From the NCBI RefSeq assembly GCF_044465595.1, contig NZ_JBITLV010000002.1:496001-560000 (forward strand): DNA of 64,000 nucleotides. The letters run 5' to 3'. The stretch is from Spongisporangium articulatum. GTDB lineage: Bacteria > Actinomycetota > Actinomycetes > Actinomycetales > Kineosporiaceae. Positions 30,799 through 38,545 of the stretch are shown one piece after another. The notes below the pieces were generated by a model. It saw nothing but the letters and a program-made list of their open reading frames with translations. It was not told where the DNA came from and ran no database searches. The stretch's first letter is position 1; every line of letters begins with the position of its first letter. The translations under genes and the position numbers were made by a program.

Positions 30799-31926
30799 AT
30801 GCGACGAAGCATCCGACTCACCGGCCTGGCCCTCGGCCTGGCCGTGAGTCTCACCATGGCCGCCTGCGGCTCCAGCGAGAAGACGGCCGGGCAGACGGAC
30901 ACCGGCGGCTCGGTCAAGGGGTCCCTGATCGGGGTCACCATGCCCACGAAGTCGTCCGAGCGGTGGATCGCCGACGGCAACAACGTCAAGGCGGGTCTCG
31001 AGAAGCTCGGGTACAAGGTCGATCTCGAGTACGCGGAGAACGACATCCCGACCCAGGTGAACCAGCTGGAGAACCAGATCACCCGCGGGGCCAAGGTTCT
31101 GGTCGTCGCCGCGATCGACGGCACGGCCCTGACCAACCAGCTGCAGGAGGCCGCCGACAAGGGCATCAAGGTCATCTCCTACGACCGGCTCATTCGCAAC
31201 AGCCCGAACGTCGACTACTACGCCAGCTTCGACAACTACAAGGTCGGCGTCGAGCAGGCCACGTCGCTGCTGGTCGGTCTGGGCGTCAAGAACGAGGACG
31301 GCAGCGAGGGGTCGAAGAAGGGGCCCTTCAACATCGAGGTCTTCGCGGGCTCGCCCGACGACAACAACGCCACCTTCTTCTTCAACGGGGCGATGGACAC
31401 GCTCAAGCCGTACCTCGACAACGGCACGCTGAAGATCAAGAGCGGTGAGAAGGCCTTCAAGACGGTCGCCATCCTGCGGTGGGACCCGGGAACAGCCCAG
31501 AAGCGGATGGAGGACCTGCTCACCAAGAGCTACCGCGACGCGACGGTGCAGGGGGTGCTCTCGCCGTACGACGGTCTGAGCATCGGCATCCTGTCGGCGC
31601 TGAAGAGCAACGGCTACGGGACCTCCGGGCGCCCCTACCCGGTCGTGACCGGGCAGGACGCCGAGCAGGCCTCGGTGAAGTCGATCATCGCGGGTGAGCA
31701 GTACTCCACGATCTTCAAGGACACCCGCAAGCTGGCCGACGTCGCGGTCTCGATGAGCGACGCCGTGCTCAACGGCAAGACCCCCGAGGTCAACAACACC
31801 AAGGACTACGACAACGGCGAGAAGGTCGTGCCCTCATACCTTCTCGACCCGGTGATCGTGAACAAGTCCAACTACAAGGAGGTCCTGGTCGACTCCGGGT
31901 ACTACACGGAGGACGACCTGTCCTGA
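30799..31926 (+). CDS. chvE: sugar-binding lipoprotein, ChvE/multiple-monosaccharide type
   Basis: A 375-residue solute-binding lipoprotein with signal peptide and lipobox (LTMAAC at residues 19-24). The mature part shows GVTMPTKSSERWIADG, VAAIDGTALTNQLQ, KVISYDRLIRNSPNVDYYASFDN, and the long insertion ASPDDNNATFFFNGAM-like segment typical of ChvE, the receptor for arabinose, glucose, galactose and related sugars. It binds sugar for the GguA/GguB-type importer downstream. A GGAGG ribosome site precedes the ATG. A 15-base stem-loop just after the stop separates it from the ATPase gene. Confidence 0.88.
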   Translation: MRRSIRLTGLALGLAVSLTMAACGSSEKTAGQTDTGGSVKGSLIGVTMPTKSSERWIADGNNVKAGLEKLGYKVDLEYAENDIPTQVNQLENQITRGAKVLVVAAIDGTALTNQLQEAADKGIKVISYDRLIRNSPNVDYYASFDNYKVGVEQATSLLVGLGVKNEDGSEGSKKGPFNIEVFAGSPDDNNATFFFNGAMDTLKPYLDNGTLKIKSGEKAFKTVAILRWDPGTAQKRMEDLLTKSYRDATVQGVLSPYDGLSIGILSALKSNGYGTSGRPYPVVTGQDAEQASVKSIIAGEQYSTIFKDTRKLADVAVSMSDAVLNGKTPEVNNTKDYDNGEKVVPSYLLDPVIVNKSNYKEVLVDSGYYTEDDLS

Positions 31927-31940
31927 CCGTCCCCTGAACC

Positions 31941-31982
31941 GGAGGTGGCGGGCGCTTGCGCCCCCTTGCGCCCGTCACCTCC
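31941..31982 (+). terminator. intra-operon stem-loop after the chvE-like gene
   Basis: GGAGGTGGCGGGCGC (31941-31955) pairs with 31968-31982, 15 base pairs with one wobble, around a 12-base loop. It lies 14 bases after the binding-protein stop inside an apparent operon; likely a 3'-stabiliser or partial terminator that raises the binding protein over the transporter. Confidence 0.65.
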
Positions 31983-32052
31983 ACCCCACCCCCAGCCCCA
32001 ACCGGCGTTCGTGTCCCGGGTGAGAGAGCCCGAGTGAGAGAGGAGGCCGACC

Positions 32053-33579
32053 GTGCCCGAACCCATCCTGCGGATGCGCGGCATCGGCAAGTCCTTCCCC
32101 GGCGTGCAGGCCCTCCAGGACGTCAACCTGACGGTCCGGGAGGGGGAGATCCACGCCATCTGCGGGGAGAACGGCGCCGGGAAGTCGACGCTGATGAAGG
32201 TCCTGTCCGGCGTCCACCCCTACGGCGACTACGAGGGCGACATCGTCTTCGACGGCGAGGGCTGCCGGTTCGCGGACATCCGCGACAGCGAGCGGCGGGG
32301 CATCGTGATCATCCACCAGGAGCTCGCGCTGTGCCCCGAGCTGTCCATCGCCGAGAACATCTTCCTCGGCAACGAGACGTCGCGCTTCGGGCTGATCGAC
32401 TGGGACGCCACGAACGACCGGGCGGCCCGCCTGCTGGCCCGGGTGGGGCTCGACGAGAACCCCACCACGAAGATCGTCGACCTCGGCGTCGGCAAGCAGC
32501 AGCTGGTGGAGATCGCCAAGGCGCTGGCCAAGCGGGTCCGCCTGCTGATCCTGGACGAGCCGACGGCGGCGCTGAACGACGACGACTCCGCGCACCTCCT
32601 GGACCTCCTGCGCGGCCTGCGCGACCAGGGCATCACGTGCGTGATCATCTCGCACAAGCTGAACGAGATCGCGGCCGTCGCCGACACGACCACGGTGATC
32701 CGGGACGGGCGCACGATCCGCACCCTGGACATGCGGGAGTCGGTCACCGAGGAGCAGATCATCTCGCTGATGGTCGGGCGCGACCTCGAGCACCGGTACC
32801 CGCCCCGTGAGCCGCGCATCGGGGACGAGGTGCTGCGGATCGAGAACTGGACCGTGCACAGCCCCACCCAGCACGGGCGCGTCCTCGTGGACGGCGCCAC
32901 GCTCAGCCTGCGGGCCGGCGAGATCGTCGGCCTCGCGGGGCTGATGGGCGCGGGCCGCACGGAACTGGCGATGAGCGTCTTCGGCCGCAGCTACGGGGTC
33001 GACATCAGCGGACAGCTGTACCTGCGTGGGCGCCCGATCCAGGCCCGCTCCGTGCAGGAGGCCATCCGACACGGCATCGCCTACGTCACCGAGGACCGGA
33101 AACGCTACGGGCTCAACCTGATCGACGACATCAAGCGGAACGTCTCCGCCGCCGGCCTCGGCAAGCTCGCCCGTCGCGGCTGGGTGGACGACCACCGGGA
33201 GCTGGAGACCGCCGAGGGGTTCCGGCGCAGCCTGAACATCAAGGCGCCCAACGTCTCCGCCATCACCGGCAAGCTCAGCGGCGGCAACCAGCAGAAGGTC
33301 GTCCTCTCCAAGTGGATCTTCACCGATCCCGAGGTGCTGATCCTCGACGAGCCGACCCGCGGGATCGACGTCGGCGCCAAGTTCGAGATCTACACCATCA
33401 TCAATTCGCTTGCCGCCCAGGGCAAAGCGGTCCTGGTGATCTCCTCCGAACTGCCCGAGCTGCTCGGCATCTGCGACCGCATCTACACCCTGGCCGACGG
33501 CCGGATCACGGCCGAGGTCCCCCGCGAGGCGGCCACCCAGGAACTGCTCATGCACCACATGACCCGAGAACAGGAGTGA
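32053..33579 (+). CDS. gguA: sugar ABC transporter ATP-binding protein, GguA/MmsA type
   Basis: This 508-residue ATPase carries two nucleotide-binding domains. N-terminal: GENGAGKST and LILDEPTAAL. C-terminal: GLMGAGRTELAMSVFG as the modified P-loop and ILDEPTRGIDVGAKFEIYTI. Features such as DYEGDIVFDGE and YVTEDRKRYGLNLIDDI match GguA-type multiple-monosaccharide ATPases. AGGAGG lies 7 bases before the GTG start. It energises import of the sugar delivered by the ChvE-like protein. The permease gene follows after three bases. Confidence 0.9.
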   Translation: MPEPILRMRGIGKSFPGVQALQDVNLTVREGEIHAICGENGAGKSTLMKVLSGVHPYGDYEGDIVFDGEGCRFADIRDSERRGIVIIHQELALCPELSIAENIFLGNETSRFGLIDWDATNDRAARLLARVGLDENPTTKIVDLGVGKQQLVEIAKALAKRVRLLILDEPTAALNDDDSAHLLDLLRGLRDQGITCVIISHKLNEIAAVADTTTVIRDGRTIRTLDMRESVTEEQIISLMVGRDLEHRYPPREPRIGDEVLRIENWTVHSPTQHGRVLVDGATLSLRAGEIVGLAGLMGAGRTELAMSVFGRSYGVDISGQLYLRGRPIQARSVQEAIRHGIAYVTEDRKRYGLNLIDDIKRNVSAAGLGKLARRGWVDDHRELETAEGFRRSLNIKAPNVSAITGKLSGGNQQKVVLSKWIFTDPEVLILDEPTRGIDVGAKFEIYTIINSLAAQGKAVLVISSELPELLGICDRIYTLADGRITAEVPREAATQELLMHHMTREQE

Positions 33580-33582
33580 CCG

Positions 33583-34839
33583 ATGGCCACCACCGAATCG
33601 GCTGCCGGCCCGTCGCCGGCGACACCGGCGGCGCCCAGCCCGACGACCGGTCGCGGCCCCGCGTTCGTCCCCGGCAACCTGCGCCAGAGCGGCATCTACA
33701 TCGCCTTCGCGCTCATCGTCCTGCTCTTCACGGTGCTCACCGACGGCGGGCTGCTCGAAGCGCAGAACCTGTCCAACATCATCGTCCAGAACAGCTACAT
33801 CCTGATCCTGGCGATCGGGATGATCCTGATCATCATCGCCGGGCACATCGACCTGTCGGCCGGTTCGGTGGTCGCGGCCACCGGCGCGTTCTCGGCCGTG
33901 CTGATGGTGGAGCACGACGTCCCGTGGGGGGTGGCCATCCCGGCGACCCTGCTGATGGGGGCGGCCATCGGGGCCTGGCAGGGCTACTGGGTGGCCTACT
34001 TCGGCATCCCCGCGTTCATCGTCACCCTGGCCGGGATGCTGATCTTCCGGGCGGTCACGCTGACCATCCTCGGCAACCAGGGCATCGGCCCGTTCCCCGA
34101 CGACGTCCGCTCCCTGGCCAACGGGTTCCTGCCCGGCTACCTGGGCAACGTCGGGCTCGGCGCGCTCGGCGGCGCGGACCTGTTCACCCTGATCGTCGGC
34201 GTCCTGCTCGTGCTGTGCGTGTTCTGGGTGCAGTGGCGGGCTCGGGCCGCGCGGCGCGGCTACGGCCAGCCGGTCGACCCGCTGCCGCTGTTCGTCGCCA
34301 AGGTGGCGGCGCCCGCGGTCGTGATGATGTTCGTCGTCGTGCAGCTGGCCCGGTTCAAGAACCTGCCCTGGGTGCTCATCCTGCTCGGGGTGCTGGCCGT
34401 CGGGTACAGCCTGCTCACCAGCCGGGCCGTGTTCGGCCGTCACATCTACGCCATCGGCGGCAACCTCAACGCGGCCACGCTGTCGGGGGTGAAGGTCAAG
34501 TCCGTCACGTTCTGGATCTTCGTCAACATGGGCGTCCTGGCCGCCGTCGCCGGCATCATCTTCGCCGGCCGGCTCAACCAGGCCGGGCCCACGGCCGGGA
34601 CGAACTTCGAGCTGGACGCGATCGCCGCCGCCTTCATCGGGGGCGCCGCGGTGCAGGGCGGGGTGGGCCGGGTGGTCGGGGCCATCACCGGTGGCCTGAT
34701 CATGGGCGTGATCAACAACGGGATGTCCCTGCTCGGGTCGCCGAGTGAGCGGGTCATGCTGGTCAAGGGCCTGGTGCTGCTGGCGGCCGTGGCCTTCGAC
34801 GTGTGGACCAAGCGGCGGGCGGGGGCCAGTGCCCGCTAA
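33583..34839 (+). CDS. gguB: sugar ABC transporter permease, GguB/MmsB type
   Basis: A 418-residue permease with a Pro/Ala-rich cytoplasmic N-terminus and about ten membrane helices. Conserved segments are IIIAGHIDLSAGSVVAATGAF, FIVTLAGMLIFRAVTL and AIGGNLNAATLSGVKV. Like GguB proteins it has an inserted central region (about residues 205-255, VQWRARAARRGYGQPVDPLPLF) not found in short ribose permeases, which explains its length. It is the only permease of this system, so it should act as a homodimer. Last transporter gene before the LacI regulator. Confidence 0.9.
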   Translation: MATTESAAGPSPATPAAPSPTTGRGPAFVPGNLRQSGIYIAFALIVLLFTVLTDGGLLEAQNLSNIIVQNSYILILAIGMILIIIAGHIDLSAGSVVAATGAFSAVLMVEHDVPWGVAIPATLLMGAAIGAWQGYWVAYFGIPAFIVTLAGMLIFRAVTLTILGNQGIGPFPDDVRSLANGFLPGYLGNVGLGALGGADLFTLIVGVLLVLCVFWVQWRARAARRGYGQPVDPLPLFVAKVAAPAVVMMFVVVQLARFKNLPWVLILLGVLAVGYSLLTSRAVFGRHIYAIGGNLNAATLSGVKVKSVTFWIFVNMGVLAAVAGIIFAGRLNQAGPTAGTNFELDAIAAAFIGGAAVQGGVGRVVGAITGGLIMGVINNGMSLLGSPSERVMLVKGLVLLAAVAFDVWTKRRAGASAR

Positions 34840-34865
34840 TGCCGGGCCACGCCCACCCCGAGAGC

Positions 34866-34871
34866 TAGAGT
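34866..34871 (+). promoter_or_regulatory. -10 box TAGAGT, leaderless promoter of the LacI regulator
   Basis: TAGAGT is followed by seven bases and the ATG. The regulator can therefore be transcribed apart from the upstream ara/transport operon. Confidence 0.5.
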
Positions 34872-34878
34872 CCGCCCC

Positions 34879-35940
34879 ATGACCAGCTCGCCGACCGCCG
34901 CGGCCGGCGACGAACCCGCGGCCCGCGCGCGGCGCCGTCCGGGCATGCACGACGTGGCCCGGCTGGCCGGGGTCTCGCACCAGACGGTCTCGCGCGTGCT
35001 CAACGACAGCGCCAGCGTCAGTTCCCGGACCCGGGCGCTGGTGCTGGCGGCCATCGACGAGCTCGGCTACCGGCCGAACACCGCCGCGCGCACCCTGGTC
35101 ACGGGCCGCTCGAAGACGCTGGGCCTGGTCACCGTGGGCGGCGCGCTGTACGGACCGATGTCGATGCTCTACGGGATCGAGGCGGCGGCCCGCGAGCGCG
35201 GGTACATCCTCACCGTCGCCAACGTCGGCGGCGGCGAGGGCGACGCCGTCGAGCGGGCCCTGCTGCGGCTGGAACGGCAGGGCGTCGAGGGCATCGTCGT
35301 CGTCGCCCCCCTGACCTCCGTCGGCGAGTCGCTGGGGTCGGTCGCCCCGCACCTGCCGCTGGTGGCGGTCGAGAGCTCGCTGGACGCGACCTTCCCGGTG
35401 ATCGCCGTCGACCAGGCCGCGGGTGCGCACGCGGCGACCCGGCACCTGCTCGACCTGGGGCACCCCACCGTCTGGCACGTGGCCGGGCCCGAGCACTGGT
35501 ACGAGGCGCAGGACCGGATCACCGGCTGGACGGCGGCCCTGCAGGCGGCCGGGGCCGACGTCCCGCCCCTGCTGCGCGGCGACTGGAGCCCCCGGTCCGG
35601 GTACGAGGTCGGCCAGATCGTCAGCCGGATGTCCGACGTGACCGCCCTGTTCGTCGGCAACGACCCGATGGCGCTCGGCGTGCTGCGGGCGCTGCGCGAG
35701 CACGGTCGCGACGTGCCGGGCGACATCAGCGTGGTCGGCTTCGACGACATCCCCGAGGCGGAGTACTTCAGCCCGCCGCTGACCACCGTGCGCCAACCGT
35801 TCGAGGAGGTCGGGCGCCGCAGCCTCAGCGCCCTGCTCGAGGAACTCGACGCCGGCCGGATGCGGCCCGGGCGGATCGTCATCCCGCCCGAGCTCGTCGT
35901 CCGGGGCAGTACCGCGCCCTACGCTGCTGTCCGTGACTGA
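34879..35940 (+). CDS. LacI-family transcriptional regulator, probable arabinose repressor
   Basis: A 353-residue LacI-family protein. The helix-turn-helix MHDVARLAGVSHQTVSRVLND and hinge RPNTAARTLVTGRSK occupy residues 23-80, followed by a periplasmic-binding-like effector domain (TLGLVTVGGALYGPMSMLYG; GFDDIPEAEYFSPPLTTVRQP). It lies at the end of the L-arabinose locus, and perfect and imperfect LacI-type palindromes lie between the ytfQ-like gene and araB. I infer that it represses the locus until arabinose or a derivative binds. It has its own leaderless -10. Its 3' end overlaps the HIT gene by eight bases. Confidence 0.87.
   Translation: MTSSPTAAAGDEPAARARRRPGMHDVARLAGVSHQTVSRVLNDSASVSSRTRALVLAAIDELGYRPNTAARTLVTGRSKTLGLVTVGGALYGPMSMLYGIEAAARERGYILTVANVGGGEGDAVERALLRLERQGVEGIVVVAPLTSVGESLGSVAPHLPLVAVESSLDATFPVIAVDQAAGAHAATRHLLDLGHPTVWHVAGPEHWYEAQDRITGWTAALQAAGADVPPLLRGDWSPRSGYEVGQIVSRMSDVTALFVGNDPMALGVLRALREHGRDVPGDISVVGFDDIPEAEYFSPPLTTVRQPFEEVGRRSLSALLEELDAGRMRPGRIVIPPELVVRGSTAPYAAVRD
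35920..35925 (+). promoter_or_regulatory. -10 box TACGCT inside the LacI gene, leaderless promoter of HIT
   Basis: TACGCT ends seven bases before the HIT GTG start. It lets this core gene be expressed separately from the accessory arabinose locus. Confidence 0.45.
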
Positions 35941-36274
35941 TCCGGACTGCATCTTCTGCAAGATCGTCGCCGGGGAGATCCCCAGCGACCGCGTCTACAC
36001 CGGCGACCGGGTGATCGCGTTCCGCGACATCAACCCGGTCGCGCCCGTGCACATCCTGGTCGTCCCGGTCGACCACCACCCCGACGTGGTGGCGCTCGCC
36101 GAGGCCGACGACACCCTGCTGCACGAGCTGGTCACCGTGGCCGGGGAGATCGCGAAGGCCGAGGCGGGCGGGCAGTTCCGGCTGGTCTTCAACACGGGTG
36201 CGGACGCCGGTCAGAGCGTCTTCCACGTGCACGGACACGTGATCGCGGGCCGGATGGACCACCTGCCCGGGTGA
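35933..36274 (+). CDS. HIT (histidine triad) family protein
   Basis: A 113-residue nucleotide hydrolase of the HIT/HinT type: N-terminal zinc-type DPDCIFCKIVAGEIPS, middle HILVVPVDHHPDV, and the histidine triad HVHGHVIAGR near the C-terminus. Such enzymes hydrolyse aminoacyl- or lysyl-AMP and other purine phosphoramidates. In most actinobacteria this gene lies between rsmE and phoH; here phoH follows but rsmE is 21 kb away. Its GTG start overlaps the LacI regulator gene by eight bases. Confidence 0.93.
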   Translation: MTDPDCIFCKIVAGEIPSDRVYTGDRVIAFRDINPVAPVHILVVPVDHHPDVVALAEADDTLLHELVTVAGEIAKAEAGGQFRLVFNTGADAGQSVFHVHGHVIAGRMDHLPG

Positions 36275-36307
36275 AAAATGGACCTGCCGCGGGATGACCT
36301 GGGTCGT

Positions 36308-36313
36308 TACCAT
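36308..36313 (+). promoter_or_regulatory. possible -10 box TACCAT of phoH
   Basis: TACCAT lies about 60 bases before phoH; a small hairpin CGCCCA-CAGAAC-TGGGCG (36322-36339) follows in the leader. No matching -35 at the right distance. Confidence 0.3.
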
Positions 36314-36373
36314 GGTTGTCGCCCACAGAACTGGGCGTAGCCGAGACCCGGAAGGCGGTCGACCCCGACCCTC

Positions 36374-37495
36374 ATGACGGAACCGAAGAACTCCACCCGC
36401 CAGCCCGCCACGCCGGAATTGTCCGGCCCGGGGTCCGCGGAGGCAGTGCACCGGATCGTCGTGCCGGCCGAGGTCAACATGGTCGCCCTGCTGGGCGCCC
36501 GGGACGAGGTGCTCCGCGCGGTCGAGCGGTCGTTCTCCCGCGCCGACATCCACGTGCGCGGCAACGAGATCACCGTGACCGGCCCGTTCGGCGAGGTGGC
36601 CCTCGTCGAGCGGCTGATCGACGAGCTGCTGGCCGTGGTCGGGGCCGGGCAGGTGCTGACCGCCGACGCCGTCGAGCGGTCCATCGGCATGCTGCGGCAG
36701 CAGACCAAGGAGCGCCCGGCCGAGGTGCTCACGCTGAACATCCTGTCCAGCCGCGGCCGCACGATCCGCCCGAAGACGTTGAACCAGAAGCGCTACGTCG
36801 ACGCGATCGATGAGCACACGGTGGTCTTCGGCATCGGCCCGGCCGGTACCGGCAAGACGTACCTGGCCATGGCCAAGGCCGTGCAGGCGCTGCAGGCCAA
36901 GCAGGTCAACCGCATCATCCTGACCCGACCCGCGGTGGAGGCCGGCGAGCGGCTCGGCTTCCTGCCCGGGTCGCTGACCGAGAAGATCGACCCGTACCTG
37001 CGCCCGCTGTACGACGCGCTGCACGACATGATCGACCCCGAGTCGATCCCGCGGCTGATGGCCGCCGGCACCATCGAGGTCGCCCCCCTCGCGTACATGA
37101 GGGGCCGCACCCTGAACGACGCGTTCATCATCCTCGACGAGGCTCAGAACACGACGCCCGAGCAGATGAAGATGTTCCTGACCCGGCTCGGGTTCGGCTC
37201 GAAGGTCGTGGTGACCGGTGACGTCACGCAGGTCGACCTGCCCGGCGGCACCCAGTCGGGCCTGCGCGTCGTGCAGAACATCCTGGAGGGCATCGAGGAC
37301 ATCCACTTCTCGCGCCTGACCAGCCAGGACGTCGTCCGGCACCGGTTGGTCGGCGAGATCGTCGACGCCTACGGCCGGTGGGACGAGGAGCAGCAGCTCA
37401 CCACCCAGCAGATGAGCCGTCCCGGCCCGCGCCAGCCGCAGGACCGGCAGGCGCCCCAGCGCGGCGGGTTCACCCGTCGCGACAGGGCCCGTTAG
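36374..37495 (+). CDS. phoH: PhoH family P-loop protein
   Basis: This 373-residue PhoH-like protein has an N-terminal KH-like region (residues 25-110), then the ATPase/helicase-like core with Walker A GPAGTGKTYLAM near residue 157, Walker B ILDEAQNTT and VVTGDVTQVDLPGG. It ends in a Gln/Pro/Arg-rich tail. PhoH proteins are RNA-related ATPases usually encoded just before ybeY, and they probably work with YbeY in RNA maturation. Here an antisense uvsE gene intervenes, and the two stop codons overlap in TTAG. Confidence 0.94.
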   Translation: MTEPKNSTRQPATPELSGPGSAEAVHRIVVPAEVNMVALLGARDEVLRAVERSFSRADIHVRGNEITVTGPFGEVALVERLIDELLAVVGAGQVLTADAVERSIGMLRQQTKERPAEVLTLNILSSRGRTIRPKTLNQKRYVDAIDEHTVVFGIGPAGTGKTYLAMAKAVQALQAKQVNRIILTRPAVEAGERLGFLPGSLTEKIDPYLRPLYDALHDMIDPESIPRLMAAGTIEVAPLAYMRGRTLNDAFIILDEAQNTTPEQMKMFLTRLGFGSKVVVTGDVTQVDLPGGTQSGLRVVQNILEGIEDIHFSRLTSQDVVRHRLVGEIVDAYGRWDEEQQLTTQQMSRPGPRQPQDRQAPQRGGFTRRDRAR

Positions 37496-38382
37496 GGCAG
37501 CCCGAGTTCGTCCAGCACCACCCGGGCCTGCATCGCGCTGGCCTCCTTGTTCTTGATCTCCAGCATCACGTCGACGTCGCGCCCACGCAGCCGCCGCACG
37601 AATGAGCGGAAGTCCTCCACGTCGAGGGTCTGCGTGTGCGCGCCCACCCGCTTGGCGTCGTCCTGCGTCGAGTAGTCGACCATCGGCGTCCCGTCGGCCG
37701 CCGACCAGGTGCCGCGGGCGGCGTCCAGCGCCTTCAGCTGGGTCTCGCCGGCGTTCTTGACCGTGTGATGCAAGGTGTCGAAAAGAACTGGGATGCCAGT
37801 CTTCTCGTGTAGTCGCAGGCAGTCGGCCACGCTCGCGGTGCGCTCGTCGTTCTCGATCACGAGGCGGTCGCGCACGATCTGCGGCAGCTGCGCGTACCGC
37901 CGGGCGAACACGTCGAAGGCGCCCTCGGGGTCGCCGTGCAGGCCGCCGAGGTGGATCTGGAACTTGTGCGTGCGGTCCAGCCCGAGCGCCTCCAGCAGCT
38001 CCGCGTGATAGGTCAGCTCCGCGACGCTGGCGGCGTACGTCGTCTCGGTCGGCGAGTTCAGCACCACGAACTGGCCGAGGTGCAACGAGATGCGCAGGTC
38101 GTGGGCGCGCACGTACTCGCCCAGCGCGCCGAGCTCGGCGGCGAACCGCGCCCGCCAGTCGTAGTCGCGGGCCACCGGGTGGCTGGCGAACGGGATCAGG
38201 TTCGAGGTGATCCGGAAGAACGTCAGCCGGTGTTCGACGTTCCAGGCCAGCACGCGGCCCAGGCAGGCCAGATTGGCCTCGATCGTGGCGGTCATCCGCT
38301 CGTCGCTGAACGACGCGAGCCGGAAGGTGCCCGAACAGCGGCAGGAGAGCGCCTGGTTGATCGCCGGGTAGCCGATGCGCAT
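37492..38382 (-). CDS. uvsE: UV damage endonuclease UvsE/UVDE
   Basis: UvsE is a TIM-barrel, metal-dependent endonuclease that nicks DNA 5' to UV photoproducts, independent of UvrABC. The 296-residue protein begins MRIGYPAINQALSC and carries SNLIPFASHPVA, ISLHLGQFVVLNSP, KFQIHLGGLHGDPEGAFDVF, VIENDERTASVADCL and LFDTLHHTVKNAGE, which hold the conserved His, Glu and Asp metal ligands. It lies on the opposite strand inside the otherwise conserved phoH-ybeY order, overlapping phoH tail to tail. CAGGAT six bases before its ATG suggests a leaderless transcript. A short stretch near 37760-37820 looks less GC-rich than the surroundings. Confidence 0.93.
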   Translation of the reverse strand: MRIGYPAINQALSCRCSGTFRLASFSDERMTATIEANLACLGRVLAWNVEHRLTFFRITSNLIPFASHPVARDYDWRARFAAELGALGEYVRAHDLRISLHLGQFVVLNSPTETTYAASVAELTYHAELLEALGLDRTHKFQIHLGGLHGDPEGAFDVFARRYAQLPQIVRDRLVIENDERTASVADCLRLHEKTGIPVLFDTLHHTVKNAGETQLKALDAARGTWSAADGTPMVDYSTQDDAKRVGAHTQTLDVEDFRSFVRRLRGRDVDVMLEIKNKEASAMQARVVLDELGLP

Positions 38383-38388
38383 GGCCCG

Positions 38389-38394
38389 ATCCTG
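38389..38394 (-). promoter_or_regulatory. -10 box CAGGAT, possible leaderless promoter of uvsE
   Basis: On the minus strand CAGGAT is followed by six bases and the uvsE ATG. Consistent with, but weaker than, other leaderless sites here. Confidence 0.3.
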
Positions 38395-38437
38395 CGGGCG
38401 GTCGGCGGACGACGCCCGCCCAGCTGCTCCTGACCAA

Positions 38438-38500
38438 GATCACCGACAGCGCCCGGTTTCTGCGAGTAGAACTCGGCGAAACCCGGCATTTCCGGTGATC
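38438..38500. repeat. imperfect inverted repeat between uvsE and ybeY
   Basis: Two 23-base arms (38438-38460, 38478-38500) match at 17 positions, both beginning GATCACCG and ending GGTTTC. The loop contains GAGTAGAACT and the right side reads into TGATCATG, sequences also found in the longer repeats at 42874 and 52125, so it looks like a diverged relative. It lies between divergent genes, so it is not a terminator. Confidence 0.5.
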
Positions 38501-38532
38501 ATGCCGCGGCGAGCGCAGGCCGCCGGATGCGC

Positions 38533-38538
38533 GACAAT
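38533..38538 (+). promoter_or_regulatory. -10 box GACAAT, leaderless promoter of ybeY
   Basis: GACAAT ends seven bases before the GTG at 38546. This marks ybeY as the first gene of a new transcription unit now that uvsE separates it from phoH. Confidence 0.5.
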
Positions 38539-38545
38539 GCTCGGC

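Noticed and set aside
31975..35961. Minus-strand open frame of 1328 codons across gguA, gguB and the LacI gene
   Set aside because: Length comes from high GC with few stop codons; composition is repetitive and the opposite strand encodes three recognisable proteins.
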